7,178 nt of DNA from contig SLNU01000029.1 in assembly GCA_007132865.1 (NCBI GenBank), forward strand, positions 1 through 7,178. Reading direction: 5' to 3'. This document shows, piece after piece, positions 1 to 7,079 of this stretch. The position numbers were made by a program, and so were the translations under genes. Source of the DNA: Bacteroidales bacterium. GTDB taxonomy: Bacteria; Bacteroidota; Bacteroidia; Bacteroidales; UBA7960. Each line of letters begins with the position of its first letter. The stretch's first letter is position 1. The notes below the pieces were generated by a model. It had not been told where the DNA came from, searched no databases, and saw only the letters and a program-made list of their open reading frames with translations.

Positions 1-975
1 GCCCTGTCTTTTGCCATTCATAAGTTTTACAACGACCGGGGTTTCTACTACCTGCATACCCCGATTATTACCGGCTCAGACGCAGAAGGAGCCGGGGCCA
101 TGTTCCATGTAACGACGCTTGACCTGAAAAATATTCCGCGAAAAGAAGATGGGACAGTGGATTTTTCACAAGACTTTTTCGGAAAGGAAACCAACCTGAC
201 CGTCTCCGGGCAGCTGGAAGGGGAACTGGGCGCCCTGGCCCTCTCAAACATTTATACCTTTGGCCCCACTTTCCGGGCAGAGAACTCCAATACCGCCAGG
301 CATCTGTCGGAGTTCTGGATGATCGAGCCCGAGATGGCCTTTTATGACATCCACGACAATATGGACCTCGCCGAGGACTTCCTTAAATACCTGATCGCCT
401 ATTTGCTGGACAATTGCGACGATGACCTGGCCTTTCTGGAAAAGATGTATGACGGGGAACTGACCGCACGCCTGCGTTTTGTGGTTGACAACCGTTTTGA
501 AAGACTTTCCTATACCCGCGCCATTGAGATACTGGAAGCGTCCGGACAGGCATTTGAGTTTCCTGTGAAGTGGGGGGTGGATCTGCAGTCGGAGCACGAG
601 CGTTACCTGGTGGAGAAGCATTTTAAAAAGCCGGTCATCCTGACCGACTATCCGCGCGACATCAAGGCCTTTTACATGAAGCTGAACGACGACGGGAAAA
701 CGGTTCGCGCCATGGATGTGCTGTTCCCGAAAATCGGAGAGATCATTGGAGGGTCCCAAAGGGAGGAGGACCATGGGAAATTGCTGGGGCGGGTGAAAGA
801 AATGGGCATTCACGAAAAAGATGTATGGTGGTACCTGGAAACAAGGCTGTTCGGAACGGCACCCCATAGTGGATTCGGACTGGGGTTTGAGCGTCTGATG
901 CTGTTCGTTTCGGGCATGGGGAACATCCGCGATGTGATCCCGTTCCCGCGCACGCCACAAAATGCAGAATTTTAA
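1..975 (+). CDS. asnS: asparaginyl-tRNA synthetase, C-terminal part (5' end outside window)
   Basis: This class II aminoacyl-tRNA synthetase charges tRNA-Asn with asparagine using ATP in the cytoplasm. The reading frame is open from base 1, so the ATG at 100 is internal and not the start. The visible 324 codons hold the whole catalytic core. Near the beginning is the [14 protein letters not shown] stretch typical of AsnRS. Class II motif 2 follows around visible residues 91-110 (FRAEN, then [12 protein letters not shown]). A substrate-binding segment ([18 protein letters not shown]) comes next, and class II motif 3 is GFGLGFERL at 291-299. The protein ends [10 protein letters not shown], close to the usual FPRTPGNAEF. 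Full-length bacterial AsnRS is about 465 residues, so roughly 140 are missing: the N-terminal OB-fold anticodon-binding domain and the linker. The motif 2 and [13 protein letters not shown] signatures favour AsnRS over AspRS. It lies 47 bases upstream of rpoN on the same strand and is probably cotranscribed with it. No truncation or frameshift is seen inside the visible part. Confidence 0.96.
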   Translation, partial: ALSFAIHKFYNDRGFYYLHTPIITGSDAEGAGAMFHVTTLDLKNIPRKEDGTVDFSQDFFGKETNLTVSGQLEGELGALALSNIYTFGPTFRAENSNTARHLSEFWMIEPEMAFYDIHDNMDLAEDFLKYLIAYLLDNCDDDLAFLEKMYDGELTARLRFVVDNRFERLSYTRAIEILEASGQAFEFPVKWGVDLQSEHERYLVEKHFKKPVILTDYPRDIKAFYMKLNDDGKTVRAMDVLFPKIGEIIGGSQREEDHGKLLGRVKEMGIHEKDVWWYLETRLFGTAPHSGFGLGFERLMLFVSGMGNIRDVIPFPRTPQNAEF

Positions 976-1022
976 CCTGATGGGTTCCGACAAATAAAAA
1001 AAAATGCCTAATTTGGCCCGTC

Positions 1023-2516
1023 ATGCTCAAGCAAAAACTTCAGCAAAAATTGATGCAGAAGCTGTCTCCCCAACAGATACAGCTGATGAAGTTATTGCAG
1101 GTCCCTGCCCTGATGCTGGAGCAACGAATCAAACAGGAGATTGAGGAAAACCCCGCCCTGGAGGAAGGGCCGGATGATCTTGGAGAGCAGGAAAACCAGG
1201 ATGATGATTATGACGGGTATGATGAGGACGGCGGCGAGGAACTGGCTTCCGACACCCCGGAAACAGATCCCAATGACGAGTTTGACCTCAGCGACTATAT
1301 GGAGGAGGACGACATTCCCTCCTACCGCTTAAATGCGAACAATTTCAGTTCAGACGACGAACGAAAAGAGATTCCTTTTGCCGGCGGCGCCAGCTTTCAG
1401 GAATTCCTCCTCTCTCAGCTTGGTTTGCGCAGCCTTTCTGACCGGGAAATGCTGATCGCGCGGCACATCATCGGGAACATTGATGACTCCGGTTACCTCC
1501 AGCGGGATATCCACTCGCTTATCGACGACCTTGCATTCTCCCTGAACATTGAGTCCAGTTTCAAGGAAGTGCTTCAGCTTATCCGTGTAATACAGGAGTT
1601 TGACCCGCCAGGTGTTGGCTCAAGGGATTTGCAGGAATGCCTGTTGTTGCAGATCAGGCGCAAGACGCCCCAGACCTTGGCCATCGGCAATGCAACACTC
1701 TTGCTGGAAAAGAATTTCAACGACTTCACGCGCAAGCACTTTGAAAAGATCCGGAAGAAACACAATTTTTCGGAGGAGGAACTCAAGGAAGCAATTGACG
1801 AGGTGCTGAAGCTGAATCCAAAGCCCGGCGGTTCCCTTGCAGATTCCGGAAAACCTTCGCAATATGTGGTACCCGATTTTATTTTGACCAATTACAGCGG
1901 GGAACTGGAGCTCAGCCTGACATCCCGCAACGCCCCTGACCTGCGTATCAACCGGACATATTCCGAGATGCTTGAGACAATGGCTGAAGCCAAGGGAAAG
2001 GCCGATGCCAGGCAGAAGGATGCCATTACCTTCGTAAAGCAAAAGCTGGACAGTGCAAAGTGGTTCATAGATGCCATACGGCAAAGGCAGAACACCCTGA
2101 TGGTGACCATGACAGCCATCATGGAGTTTCAAAAAGAGTACTTCCTTACCGGGGATGAAACCACACTGCGCCCCATGATCCTTAAAGACATTGCCGAAAT
2201 GGTACAACTGGATATTTCGACCATTTCCCGGGTAGCGAACAGTAAATACGTCCAGACCCCCTTCGGCACTTTCCTGTTGAAAAGCTTTTTTTCAGAATCC
2301 CTTCAAACCGACTCAGGGGAAGAGGTGTCCACACGGGAGGTCAAAAAGATTCTGCAGGACTGTGTGGAAGCGGAAGACAAATCCAAGCCCCTTACCGATG
2401 ATGAACTGGCTGCCATCCTGAATGAGAAAGGATACAATATCGCCAGGCGAACGGTGGCCAAATACCGGGAGCAATTGGATATCCCGGTGGCCCGCCTTAG
2501 AAAGGAGCTGACCTGA
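1023..2516 (+). CDS. rpoN: RNA polymerase sigma-54 factor
   Basis: This is sigma-54 (sigma-N), which directs core RNA polymerase to -24/-12 promoters and needs AAA+ activator ATPases to open them. All regions are present in 497 residues, a normal length. Region I (about 1-45) is the glutamine- and leucine-rich activator-responsive part, with LSPQQIQLMKLLQVP and EIEENPALEEG. Region II (about 46-115) is a long acidic linker with runs of D and E. The core-binding domain follows at about 120-300 and includes FDPPGVGSRDLQECL. The helix-turn-helix that reads the -12 element is at about 387-416 (LKDIAEMVQLDISTISRVAN). The RpoN box ARRTVAKYRE is at 474-483. The ATG at 1023 is the first start in this frame and gives the usual MLKQ-type N-terminus. 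No good Shine-Dalgarno sequence precedes it, which is common in Bacteroidota. No sigma-54 activator gene is in the window, so its regulon cannot be guessed here. Confidence 0.97.
   Translation: MLKQKLQQKLMQKLSPQQIQLMKLLQVPALMLEQRIKQEIEENPALEEGPDDLGEQENQDDDYDGYDEDGGEELASDTPETDPNDEFDLSDYMEEDDIPSYRLNANNFSSDDERKEIPFAGGASFQEFLLSQLGLRSLSDREMLIARHIIGNIDDSGYLQRDIHSLIDDLAFSLNIESSFKEVLQLIRVIQEFDPPGVGSRDLQECLLLQIRRKTPQTLAIGNATLLLEKNFNDFTRKHFEKIRKKHNFSEEELKEAIDEVLKLNPKPGGSLADSGKPSQYVVPDFILTNYSGELELSLTSRNAPDLRINRTYSEMLETMAEAKGKADARQKDAITFVKQKLDSAKWFIDAIRQRQNTLMVTMTAIMEFQKEYFLTGDETTLRPMILKDIAEMVQLDISTISRVANSKYVQTPFGTFLLKSFFSESLQTDSGEEVSTREVKKILQDCVEAEDKSKPLTDDELAAILNEKGYNIARRTVAKYREQLDIPVARLRKELT
2501..2507 (+). 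promoter_or_regulatory. possible ribosome binding site for the PAP2-like membrane protein
   Basis: AAAGGAG lies inside the last codons of rpoN, 10 bases before the ATG at 2518, and matches a Shine-Dalgarno sequence. It also simply encodes part of the RKEL end of RpoN, so it may be chance. Bacteroidota use such sites weakly. With only one base between the rpoN stop and this ATG, translational coupling is the simpler way to start translation. Confidence 0.4.
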
Positions 2517-2517
2517 T

Positions 2518-3141
2518 ATGAAGGCTGAAACATTCCTTGCACGTTTGTTTTCCGTTGTTTTTCATCCGCTGGTTATCCCCACGCTGGGACTGCTGCTGCT
2601 GTTTCGGCTGGACAGTTATATACACTTTGCCGTTCCCCCCCAGGCCAAGCGGTTCATCCTGATCATCGTGTTCATTAACACCGCCATAGCCCCGGCCCTT
2701 GCCGTGTTGTTGCTTAAGCGGACCGGACTGATCAAAGACGTGCTGCTTGACGACCGGAGCGAGCGGTTGTTCCCCTTGTTGTTGTCCTCTCTGCTCTTTT
2801 TCCTGACCTATTACCTTTTGCGGCAGGTGACACTGCCAGCGCTGATTTATTACTATATGATGGGGGCGACCCTGCTGGTCATTCTTTGCCTGCTGATCAC
2901 CTTCCGCTGGAAGATCAGTTTACATATGATGGGTCTGGGCGGGTATACAGGATTTCTGATCGCCACTTCCATATTTCTGAAGATAGATATCTCCCTGCTG
3001 ATCGGGATGTGTGTTTTGATTGGCGGACTTGTGGGTGCGGCCCGGCTGAGGTTGGGCTCGCATACGCCAATGCAGATATATGCAGGTTACCTGGCCGGGG
3101 CCGGGGTGATGCTGGCTTTGTTTTTGTTTCTGAGGGTATGA
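2518..3141 (+). CDS. polytopic membrane protein related to the PAP2 phosphatase superfamily, altered motifs
   Basis: This 207-residue inner-membrane protein has six or seven predicted helices, at about 11-30, 45-66, 84-102, 106-129, 138-155, 157-175 and 187-205. I place it near the PAP2 (type 2 phosphatidic acid phosphatase) superfamily from three weak motif matches in the right order. K73-x6-R80 resembles KX6RP, but with S81 for the proline. I133-S134-L135-H136 stands where PSGH is expected. A175-R176-x5-H182-x3-Q186 resembles SRX5HX3D, with the final Asp replaced by Gln. Both catalytic histidines are thus kept, while the Asp that polarises the nucleophilic His is changed. The family normally removes phosphate from lipid phosphates or undecaprenyl pyrophosphate; whether this protein is active is unknown. 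It starts one base after the rpoN stop and is almost certainly cotranscribed with it. Its stop lies 10 bases from the end of the convergent barrel gene. The CDS itself is secure; the function is not. Confidence 0.85.
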   Translation: MKAETFLARLFSVVFHPLVIPTLGLLLLFRLDSYIHFAVPPQAKRFILIIVFINTAIAPALAVLLLKRTGLIKDVLLDDRSERLFPLLLSSLLFFLTYYLLRQVTLPALIYYYMMGATLLVILCLLITFRWKISLHMMGLGGYTGFLIATSIFLKIDISLLIGMCVLIGGLVGAARLRLGSHTPMQIYAGYLAGAGVMLALFLFLRV

Positions 3142-3151
3142 CCTTCATTGA

Positions 3152-3838
3152 CTAGTAAAGGGACCAGCTGAGGCCGAGCGAGACCGGCACCATTTCCCGG
3201 GCAGAATTGTCTTCGAAGACCCTGGTAAGTGGGAAGCGGGTAACTACAGCCCATTTTCTTATGCCTACCCTGGCATAGGCCTGTATCCTGAATGGATTGA
3301 TCTGCCCGGGCAAATGCTCCTTTACCTTGATTTCCCTGCTGCCCGCCTGGTCCAGCCCCCTGAACTTGGTGTTCGCACTTACCAGGTAATCGGCGGAAAT
3401 GCCGGCATACAGGCGCAGCCCCCGCTCGCGGCCGGGCCCCCTGTAGCGCAACTCGAGAGGCAGGCCCAGGTAATTCAGGTTCAGCTTGTTTGTTTTGTAT
3501 TCCTGGGGGATTGGGACAAAGTCGAAGCGCGCGTGTGCGCCTCCCCAATTGGTCGGCTGGTAGAAGTGGTCGGTGTACAGGTTGTGTGAATAGAAGGCCA
3601 TTCCGGCTGCGACACTGAAACGGGTTCTGCCAAGTGGCATGTCCTGTATGGCCAGCAATGCCAATCCCCGGTTGATGATGTCCTGGCGCATGTTCTCCGG
3701 GACATTTCGCCAGTGGTCCCCGATAAACTCAACCATCAGCCTGTCGGCCGGACGCATACGCAGGGGCTGGGCCGACAAACAAAGGCCTGGCAGCAGCAGT
3801 ATGGCACCAAGAAAAACGGCTCTGACCAATGGTCTCAT
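3152..3838 (-). CDS. secreted outer-membrane beta-barrel protein (PorT-like), function unknown
   Basis: This 228-residue protein begins with a clear signal peptide: MRPLVR, then a hydrophobic core at about 7-18, with likely signal peptidase I cleavage after A23 (LCLSA|QP). The Cys at 20 does not sit in a good lipobox. After a short N-terminal segment (ADRLMVEFIGDHWRNVP, about 31-47), the chain becomes alternating polar and aromatic strands. Examples are RFSVAAGMAFYSHNLY (73-88), LNYLGLPLELRYR (121-133), LRLYAGISADYLVSA (141-155), FRIQAYARVGIRKWAVV (183-199) and VPVSLGLSWSLY (217-228). It ends in an aromatic residue, as Bam-assembled barrels do. The YLGLPLELRY strand is typical of Bacteroidota OMP_b-brl proteins often labelled PorT family, but this is not evidence that it is the T9SS component PorT itself. 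Its ATG overlaps the upstream reductase stop as ATGA, so translation is probably coupled. The stop faces the membrane-protein gene across 10 bases. Confidence 0.85.
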   Translation of the reverse strand: MRPLVRAVFLGAILLLPGLCLSAQPLRMRPADRLMVEFIGDHWRNVPENMRQDIINRGLALLAIQDMPLGRTRFSVAAGMAFYSHNLYTDHFYQPTNWGGAHARFDFVPIPQEYKTNKLNLNYLGLPLELRYRGPGRERGLRLYAGISADYLVSANTKFRGLDQAGSREIKVKEHLPGQINPFRIQAYARVGIRKWAVVTRFPLTRVFEDNSAREMVPVSLGLSWSLY

Positions 3839-4794
3839 CTTGTTTTTTCTGCTTCCAGAATGTATTTTTCGAGGGAGGCCCAGCAGGGCATGTCAATGCC
3901 CAGCTTCTTCCCGTCGTTCAGCACGTCCAGGTATTGTTTTTTCATCTCATCGAATCCATGCTTCATATGCCCGTCCATCACCTCCTGCAGCTCCGCATTG
4001 TATGATCTTTTCAGTAAGGGAGTCAGTAAAAAACCAGGCAGGTAGAACATGTTGTAGGGGAATATTTTTTTGGGGTTCACCCCTTTGGCCCTGCAAACTT
4101 TGAATCCCTCCTTAATGGCGCAGACACTGAGACGCACCAGCGCCTTGTTTTCACTGAAGCGGCGTGCACCCCCGGCCTTGCATACCGCCCCGAACGTGGC
4201 GGCCGGCCAGATGTAATGAGCCTTTATCCAGGGGATGATGGCAGATGAGATCTTTGGCTGCATGCCTGCCTGGCCAAAGATCTCTGCCGTATCCAGAAGG
4301 CGCTTGCTGGATTTCCCATCGGGCTCCCCCAGCATGGTGCTGCCTTTTTTAAACAACAGGCAATTGACCCCGTTGTCGGTGCGACCTCCTCCGGCCATGG
4401 CCGGAAACCCGAAGAAATACCTACCGGCAGGCAGGTGTTTTTCAATCTTGTCAAATTCATTCCACAGATTGCCCATGAAAAGAATGTGGGCATTCCCCGA
4501 ATACTTTGCCACGTAAGGCAGTACATCGTTCAGCTGGAAGTTTTTGACAGCAATGATGATTAGGTCATATTTTACAGAAGGATCGATCCGGTCGACGGTC
4601 CGGGGCCGGAAAACGGTGTTGACGAACTCTTTGCGTTTGCCCCGCATGTCGGTGCACTTGATGACCACTCCGGAATGACTGTACCTGGTCAGTCTGTGCT
4701 TGCGTACCAGCAAGCTTACCCTGAATCCTGCCTCGGAGAGCTGCCAGGCATAGGTGGTCCCGATCACACCTGCTCCAAAAACCAATATGTTCAT
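3835..4794 (-). CDS. ketopantoate reductase family (ApbA/PanE-like) NAD(P)-dependent dehydrogenase
   Basis: This 319-residue soluble protein opens with a Rossmann fold: MNILVFGAGVIG with the GxGxxG loop at 7-12, then an acceptor strand RVSLLVRK (25-32) whose basic end suggests NADP(H). The AVKNFQ segment at 82-87 matches the AVKayQ motif of ApbA/PanE. The C-terminal helical domain (about 180-315) has WIKAH with K191 at the place of the catalytic Lys, and a late LGIDMPCW resembling the family's G-x-x-x-P motif. Several canonical ketopantoate-reductase positions look changed: the QNG around the catalytic Asn reads M107-G108-N109, the Asn after the catalytic Lys is missing, and no convincing Ser/Glu substrate pair is seen near 265-285. 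I infer a family member that may use a substrate other than 2-dehydropantoate, so no panE symbol is given. It is the first gene of a minus-strand pair with the beta-barrel gene and lies behind a candidate promoter at 4860-4891. Confidence 0.88.
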   Translation of the reverse strand: MNILVFGAGVIGTTYAWQLSEAGFRVSLLVRKHRLTRYSHSGVVIKCTDMRGKRKEFVNTVFRPRTVDRIDPSVKYDLIIIAVKNFQLNDVLPYVAKYSGNAHILFMGNLWNEFDKIEKHLPAGRYFFGFPAMAGGGRTDNGVNCLLFKKGSTMLGEPDGKSSKRLLDTAEIFGQAGMQPKISSAIIPWIKAHYIWPAATFGAVCKAGGARRFSENKALVRLSVCAIKEGFKVCRAKGVNPKKIFPYNMFYLPGFLLTPLLKRSYNAELQEVMDGHMKHGFDEMKKQYLDVLNDGKKLGIDMPCWASLEKYILEAEKTR

Positions 4795-4859
4795 ATGGAT
4801 GGATTAATTTTACGTTTATTGCGCAGGCAGTTTCCACTATGAAACCTGCTCTGGCCTTT

Positions 4860-4891
4860 CAAAATTAAGAACACTTTATCATATACAACAA
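4860..4891 (-). promoter_or_regulatory. candidate Bacteroidota-type promoter for the reductase/beta-barrel operon
   Basis: Read on the minus strand, TAATTTTG (4867-4860) is an exact match to the Bacteroidota -7 element TAnnTTTG. A TTG for the -33 element is available at 4891-4889 (21-base spacer) or 4888-4886 (18-base spacer), both acceptable. Transcription would start near 4854, leaving a leader of about 60 bases before the ATG at 4794. The call rests on consensus matching only. Confidence 0.45.
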
Positions 4892-4901
4892 TTTTTTTTA
4901 C

Positions 4902-4970
4902 ATGAGGGCGGAGGTTTTATTATTTTTGATCCTGGCGACCACCAAGTCTGCCAATTCCAACATTAACTGA
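4902..4970 (+). CDS. possible 22-codon leader peptide before recG
   Basis: ATG at 4902 opens a 22-codon frame that stops with TGA at 4968-4970, two bases before the recG GTG at 4973. The peptide starts MRAEVLLFLILATTK, a charged N-terminus followed by a hydrophobic core, like a truncated signal peptide. No Shine-Dalgarno sequence precedes it. Either it is a small leader whose translation feeds ribosomes to the poorly marked GTG of recG, or it is a chance frame in an AT-rich region. I cannot decide between these from one sequence. Confidence 0.2.
   Translation: MRAEVLLFLILATTKSANSNIN
4921..4928 (+). promoter_or_regulatory. candidate -7 promoter element for recG
   Basis: TATTTTTG is an exact match to TAnnTTTG on the plus strand, about 45 bases before the recG GTG. 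No TTG is found at the expected -33 distance; that region is T-rich (4891-4900) and then reads catgagggcg. The match is therefore only half a promoter and could be chance in an AT-rich stretch. It also lies inside the 22-codon ORF at 4902-4970, so both cannot easily be used together. Confidence 0.35.
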
Positions 4971-4972
4971 GC

Positions 4973-7072
4973 GTGCACTACCTTGACACCCCCATAGAAT
5001 TTCTAAAAGGCGTCGGACCATTGCGTGCCGCGCTGCTTCGCAAAGAGGCCGGGGTCTCGACCTTTGCCGACCTGCTCACATTGTACCCATTCCGGTATAT
5101 CGACAGGAGCAAATTTTACAAGATAAAGGAGGTCAGCGGGGAAATGCCCTATGTGCAGATTCGTGGCACCATTTCCGGTATAAAGCTTCACGGGGAAAGA
5201 CGCACCACCCGTATGACGGCCCTGCTCAGCGATGATACGGGAGAACTGGAACTGGTGTGGTTCAGGGGGTTTAAGTGGCTGAAAGACCAGTTCAAGCCAG
5301 GCGTGGAATACCTCGTTTTCGGGAAACCCACATTGTTCGGCCGCCGGATCAACATTGCCCATCCCGAGGTGGAGCAGGTCACCCCTGTTGCCCTGAACCA
5401 ATTGTCTTCCATGCAGGCCGTCTACAACTCCTCGGAGCAATTACGTGCCAAGGGCCTCGACAGCAAGGGCATTGGAAGACTTGTCAAGACCCTGCTGCCC
5501 CTTGCGCTTCCGCATATAGGCGAAACCCTCCCGAAAACGGTTCTGCAGGCCCTAAGGCTTCCGGGCAGGCAGGATGCCCTTTCGGCCATTCATTTCCCAT
5601 CCGACGCCATAACAATGAAAAAGGCCATTGCCCGCCTGAAATTTGAGGAGTTGTTTTACATACAGCTCAGCTTGCTCAGAAGCAGGCAACTAAGACTCGA
5701 GAAAACAGGGGGGCATGTGTTTCCGTCCATCGGGGAGCTGTTCAATGCGTTCTACCACGAAACCCTTACATTTTCCCTGACCGGGGCGCAGAAAAGGGTG
5801 CTGAAGGAGATCCGCAGCGATACCCTGTCAGGGAAACAGATGAATCGCCTGCTGCAGGGAGACGTCGGAAGCGGAAAAACCGTGGTGGCGGTGATGAGCA
5901 TGTTGATGGCCCTGGACAACGGCTTCCAGGCATGCCTGATGGCGCCGACGGAAATCCTGGCCTTTCAGCATTACGAATCGGTTTCCACGATGCTGTCTGG
6001 GCTTGGCGTAACGGTGGGTTTGCTGACCGGCTCCACCCGTTCGGCCCGGCGTCGGGAGACCCTGCAACAGCTCATGGAAGGAAGTCTGCAATTGCTGATT
6101 GGGACGCATGCCCTGATTGAGGATGTGGTAAAATTTGAGCAACTGGGCATGGTGGTCATTGACGAGCAGCATCGGTTCGGGGTGGCGCAACGTGCAAGGC
6201 TTTGGGCGAAAAGCAAGGTGCCCCCCCATGTCCTGGTGATGACCGCCACCCCGATCCCACGGACCCTGGCCATGACGCTGTTCGGGGACCTGGATGTTTC
6301 GGTGATTGATGAGCTTCCGCCGGGAAGGAAGCCGATCAAGACCATTCATCAGTATGACAGTAACAGGCTAAAGGTTTTTGGCTTTATGCGCGAACAGATC
6401 AAAAAGGGGCGGCAGGTTTATGTGGTATACCCGCTGATACAGGAGTCGGAGACCTTGGACCTGAAGGACCTGACCGACGGATATGAGAGCATCGTCAGGG
6501 AGTTTCCGCTGCCTGACTACGGGGTCAGCATTGTGCATGGCAAGATGAAACCTTCCGACAAAGATTATGAAATGCAGCGTTTTGTAAGGGGGGAGACCCA
6601 GATCATGGTGGCCACCACCGTCATTGAGGTGGGCATCGATGTTCCCAATGCCACGGTCATGGTGATTGAAAGCGCCGAGCGTTTTGGCCTTTCCCAGCTG
6701 CACCAACTAAGGGGCCGTGTCGGCAGGGGCGGGGACCAGTCGTATTGCATCCTGATGACCGGCAATGAATTAAGCGGGGATGCACGGAAGCGGGTTGGCG
6801 GACTGGTGTCTACGAATGATGGGTTTCAGATTGCGGAGATGGACCTGCAGCTGAGGGGGCCCGGTGATATTCAGGGGACGCAGCAAAGTGGGTTGCCTGA
6901 CCTGAAGCTGGCTGACCTGACAAAAGACGAGGCCATATTGAAGGCTGCCCGACAGCATGCCCGGGACCTGCTGGAGCGGGACCCTTCCCTTTCTACGGAG
7001 GAGAATCGTCCTGTGGCCAGGCAGCTGAAACACCTTTTTCCGGACAAGATCTTCTGGAGCCGGATCAGCTAG
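4973..7072 (+). CDS. recG: ATP-dependent DNA helicase RecG
   Basis: RecG is a superfamily 2 helicase that remodels stalled replication forks and branch-migrates Holliday junctions and other branched DNA. The protein is 699 residues, a normal length, and complete. The N-terminal segment DTPIEFLKGVGPLRAALLRKE (5-25) is typical. The OB-fold wedge domain that splits the junction lies at about 58-135. Helicase domain 1 has Walker A GDVGSGKT (296-303), motif Ia MAPTEILAFQHY (323-334), DEQH box (397-400) and TATPIPRTLAM (424-434). Helicase domain 2 has the V region ATTVIEVGIDVPNAT (547-561) and motif VI QLRGRVGRG (578-586). The TRG motif region, which couples ATP hydrolysis to translocation, is DLQLRGPGDIQGTQQSG (624-640). 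The start is GTG at 4973: an in-frame TAA lies at 4964-4966, and the family usually begins only a few residues before DTPIE. No Shine-Dalgarno sequence is visible. It is transcribed divergently from the reductase operon and appears monocistronic within the window. Confidence 0.97.
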   Translation: MHYLDTPIEFLKGVGPLRAALLRKEAGVSTFADLLTLYPFRYIDRSKFYKIKEVSGEMPYVQIRGTISGIKLHGERRTTRMTALLSDDTGELELVWFRGFKWLKDQFKPGVEYLVFGKPTLFGRRINIAHPEVEQVTPVALNQLSSMQAVYNSSEQLRAKGLDSKGIGRLVKTLLPLALPHIGETLPKTVLQALRLPGRQDALSAIHFPSDAITMKKAIARLKFEELFYIQLSLLRSRQLRLEKTGGHVFPSIGELFNAFYHETLTFSLTGAQKRVLKEIRSDTLSGKQMNRLLQGDVGSGKTVVAVMSMLMALDNGFQACLMAPTEILAFQHYESVSTMLSGLGVTVGLLTGSTRSARRRETLQQLMEGSLQLLIGTHALIEDVVKFEQLGMVVIDEQHRFGVAQRARLWAKSKVPPHVLVMTATPIPRTLAMTLFGDLDVSVIDELPPGRKPIKTIHQYDSNRLKVFGFMREQIKKGRQVYVVYPLIQESETLDLKDLTDGYESIVREFPLPDYGVSIVHGKMKPSDKDYEMQRFVRGETQIMVATTVIEVGIDVPNATVMVIESAERFGLSQLHQLRGRVGRGGDQSYCILMTGNELSGDARKRVGGLVSTNDGFQIAEMDLQLRGPGDIQGTQQSGLPDLKLADLTKDEAILKAARQHARDLLERDPSLSTEENRPVARQLKHLFPDKIFWSRIS

Positions 7073-7079
7073 GGAGTAT

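Noticed and set aside
244..993. Long minus-strand open frame of 249 codons opposite asnS
   Set aside because: It lies wholly antisense to a confidently identified synthetase, and its protein is rich in His, Gln and Pro with no recognisable domain, as expected from a codon-bias shadow.
976..1022. Possible separate promoter or small ORF between asnS and rpoN
   Set aside because: TAATTTG at 1009-1015 is one base short of TAnnTTTG and only seven bases from the rpoN ATG. The ATG at 1004 opens only a short frame running into rpoN. The A9 run (996-1004) is non-coding.
1620..2207. Minus-strand open frame of 195 codons opposite rpoN
   Set aside because: It is antisense to the conserved core of sigma-54 and has no recognisable motif, so it is a shadow frame.
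3152..3838. Calling the barrel protein the type IX secretion component PorT
   Set aside because: The resemblance is at the level of the general beta-barrel family; no T9SS neighbour gene is present and I cannot align it to PorT here.
3639..4103. Plus-strand open frame of 154 codons across the barrel/reductase junction
   Set aside because: It overlaps both minus-strand genes, and the sequence shows no domain, signal peptide or start context.
4390..4405. Perfect 16-base palindrome TCCGGCCATGGCCGGA
   Set aside because: It lies in the coding sequence for PAMAGGG of the reductase, and GC-rich glycine/alanine codons explain it. It has no regulatory context.
5828..6349. Minus-strand open frame of 173 codons opposite the recG helicase domain
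   Set aside because: It is opposite highly conserved helicase motifs and its translation is low-complexity His/Arg/Gln-rich.
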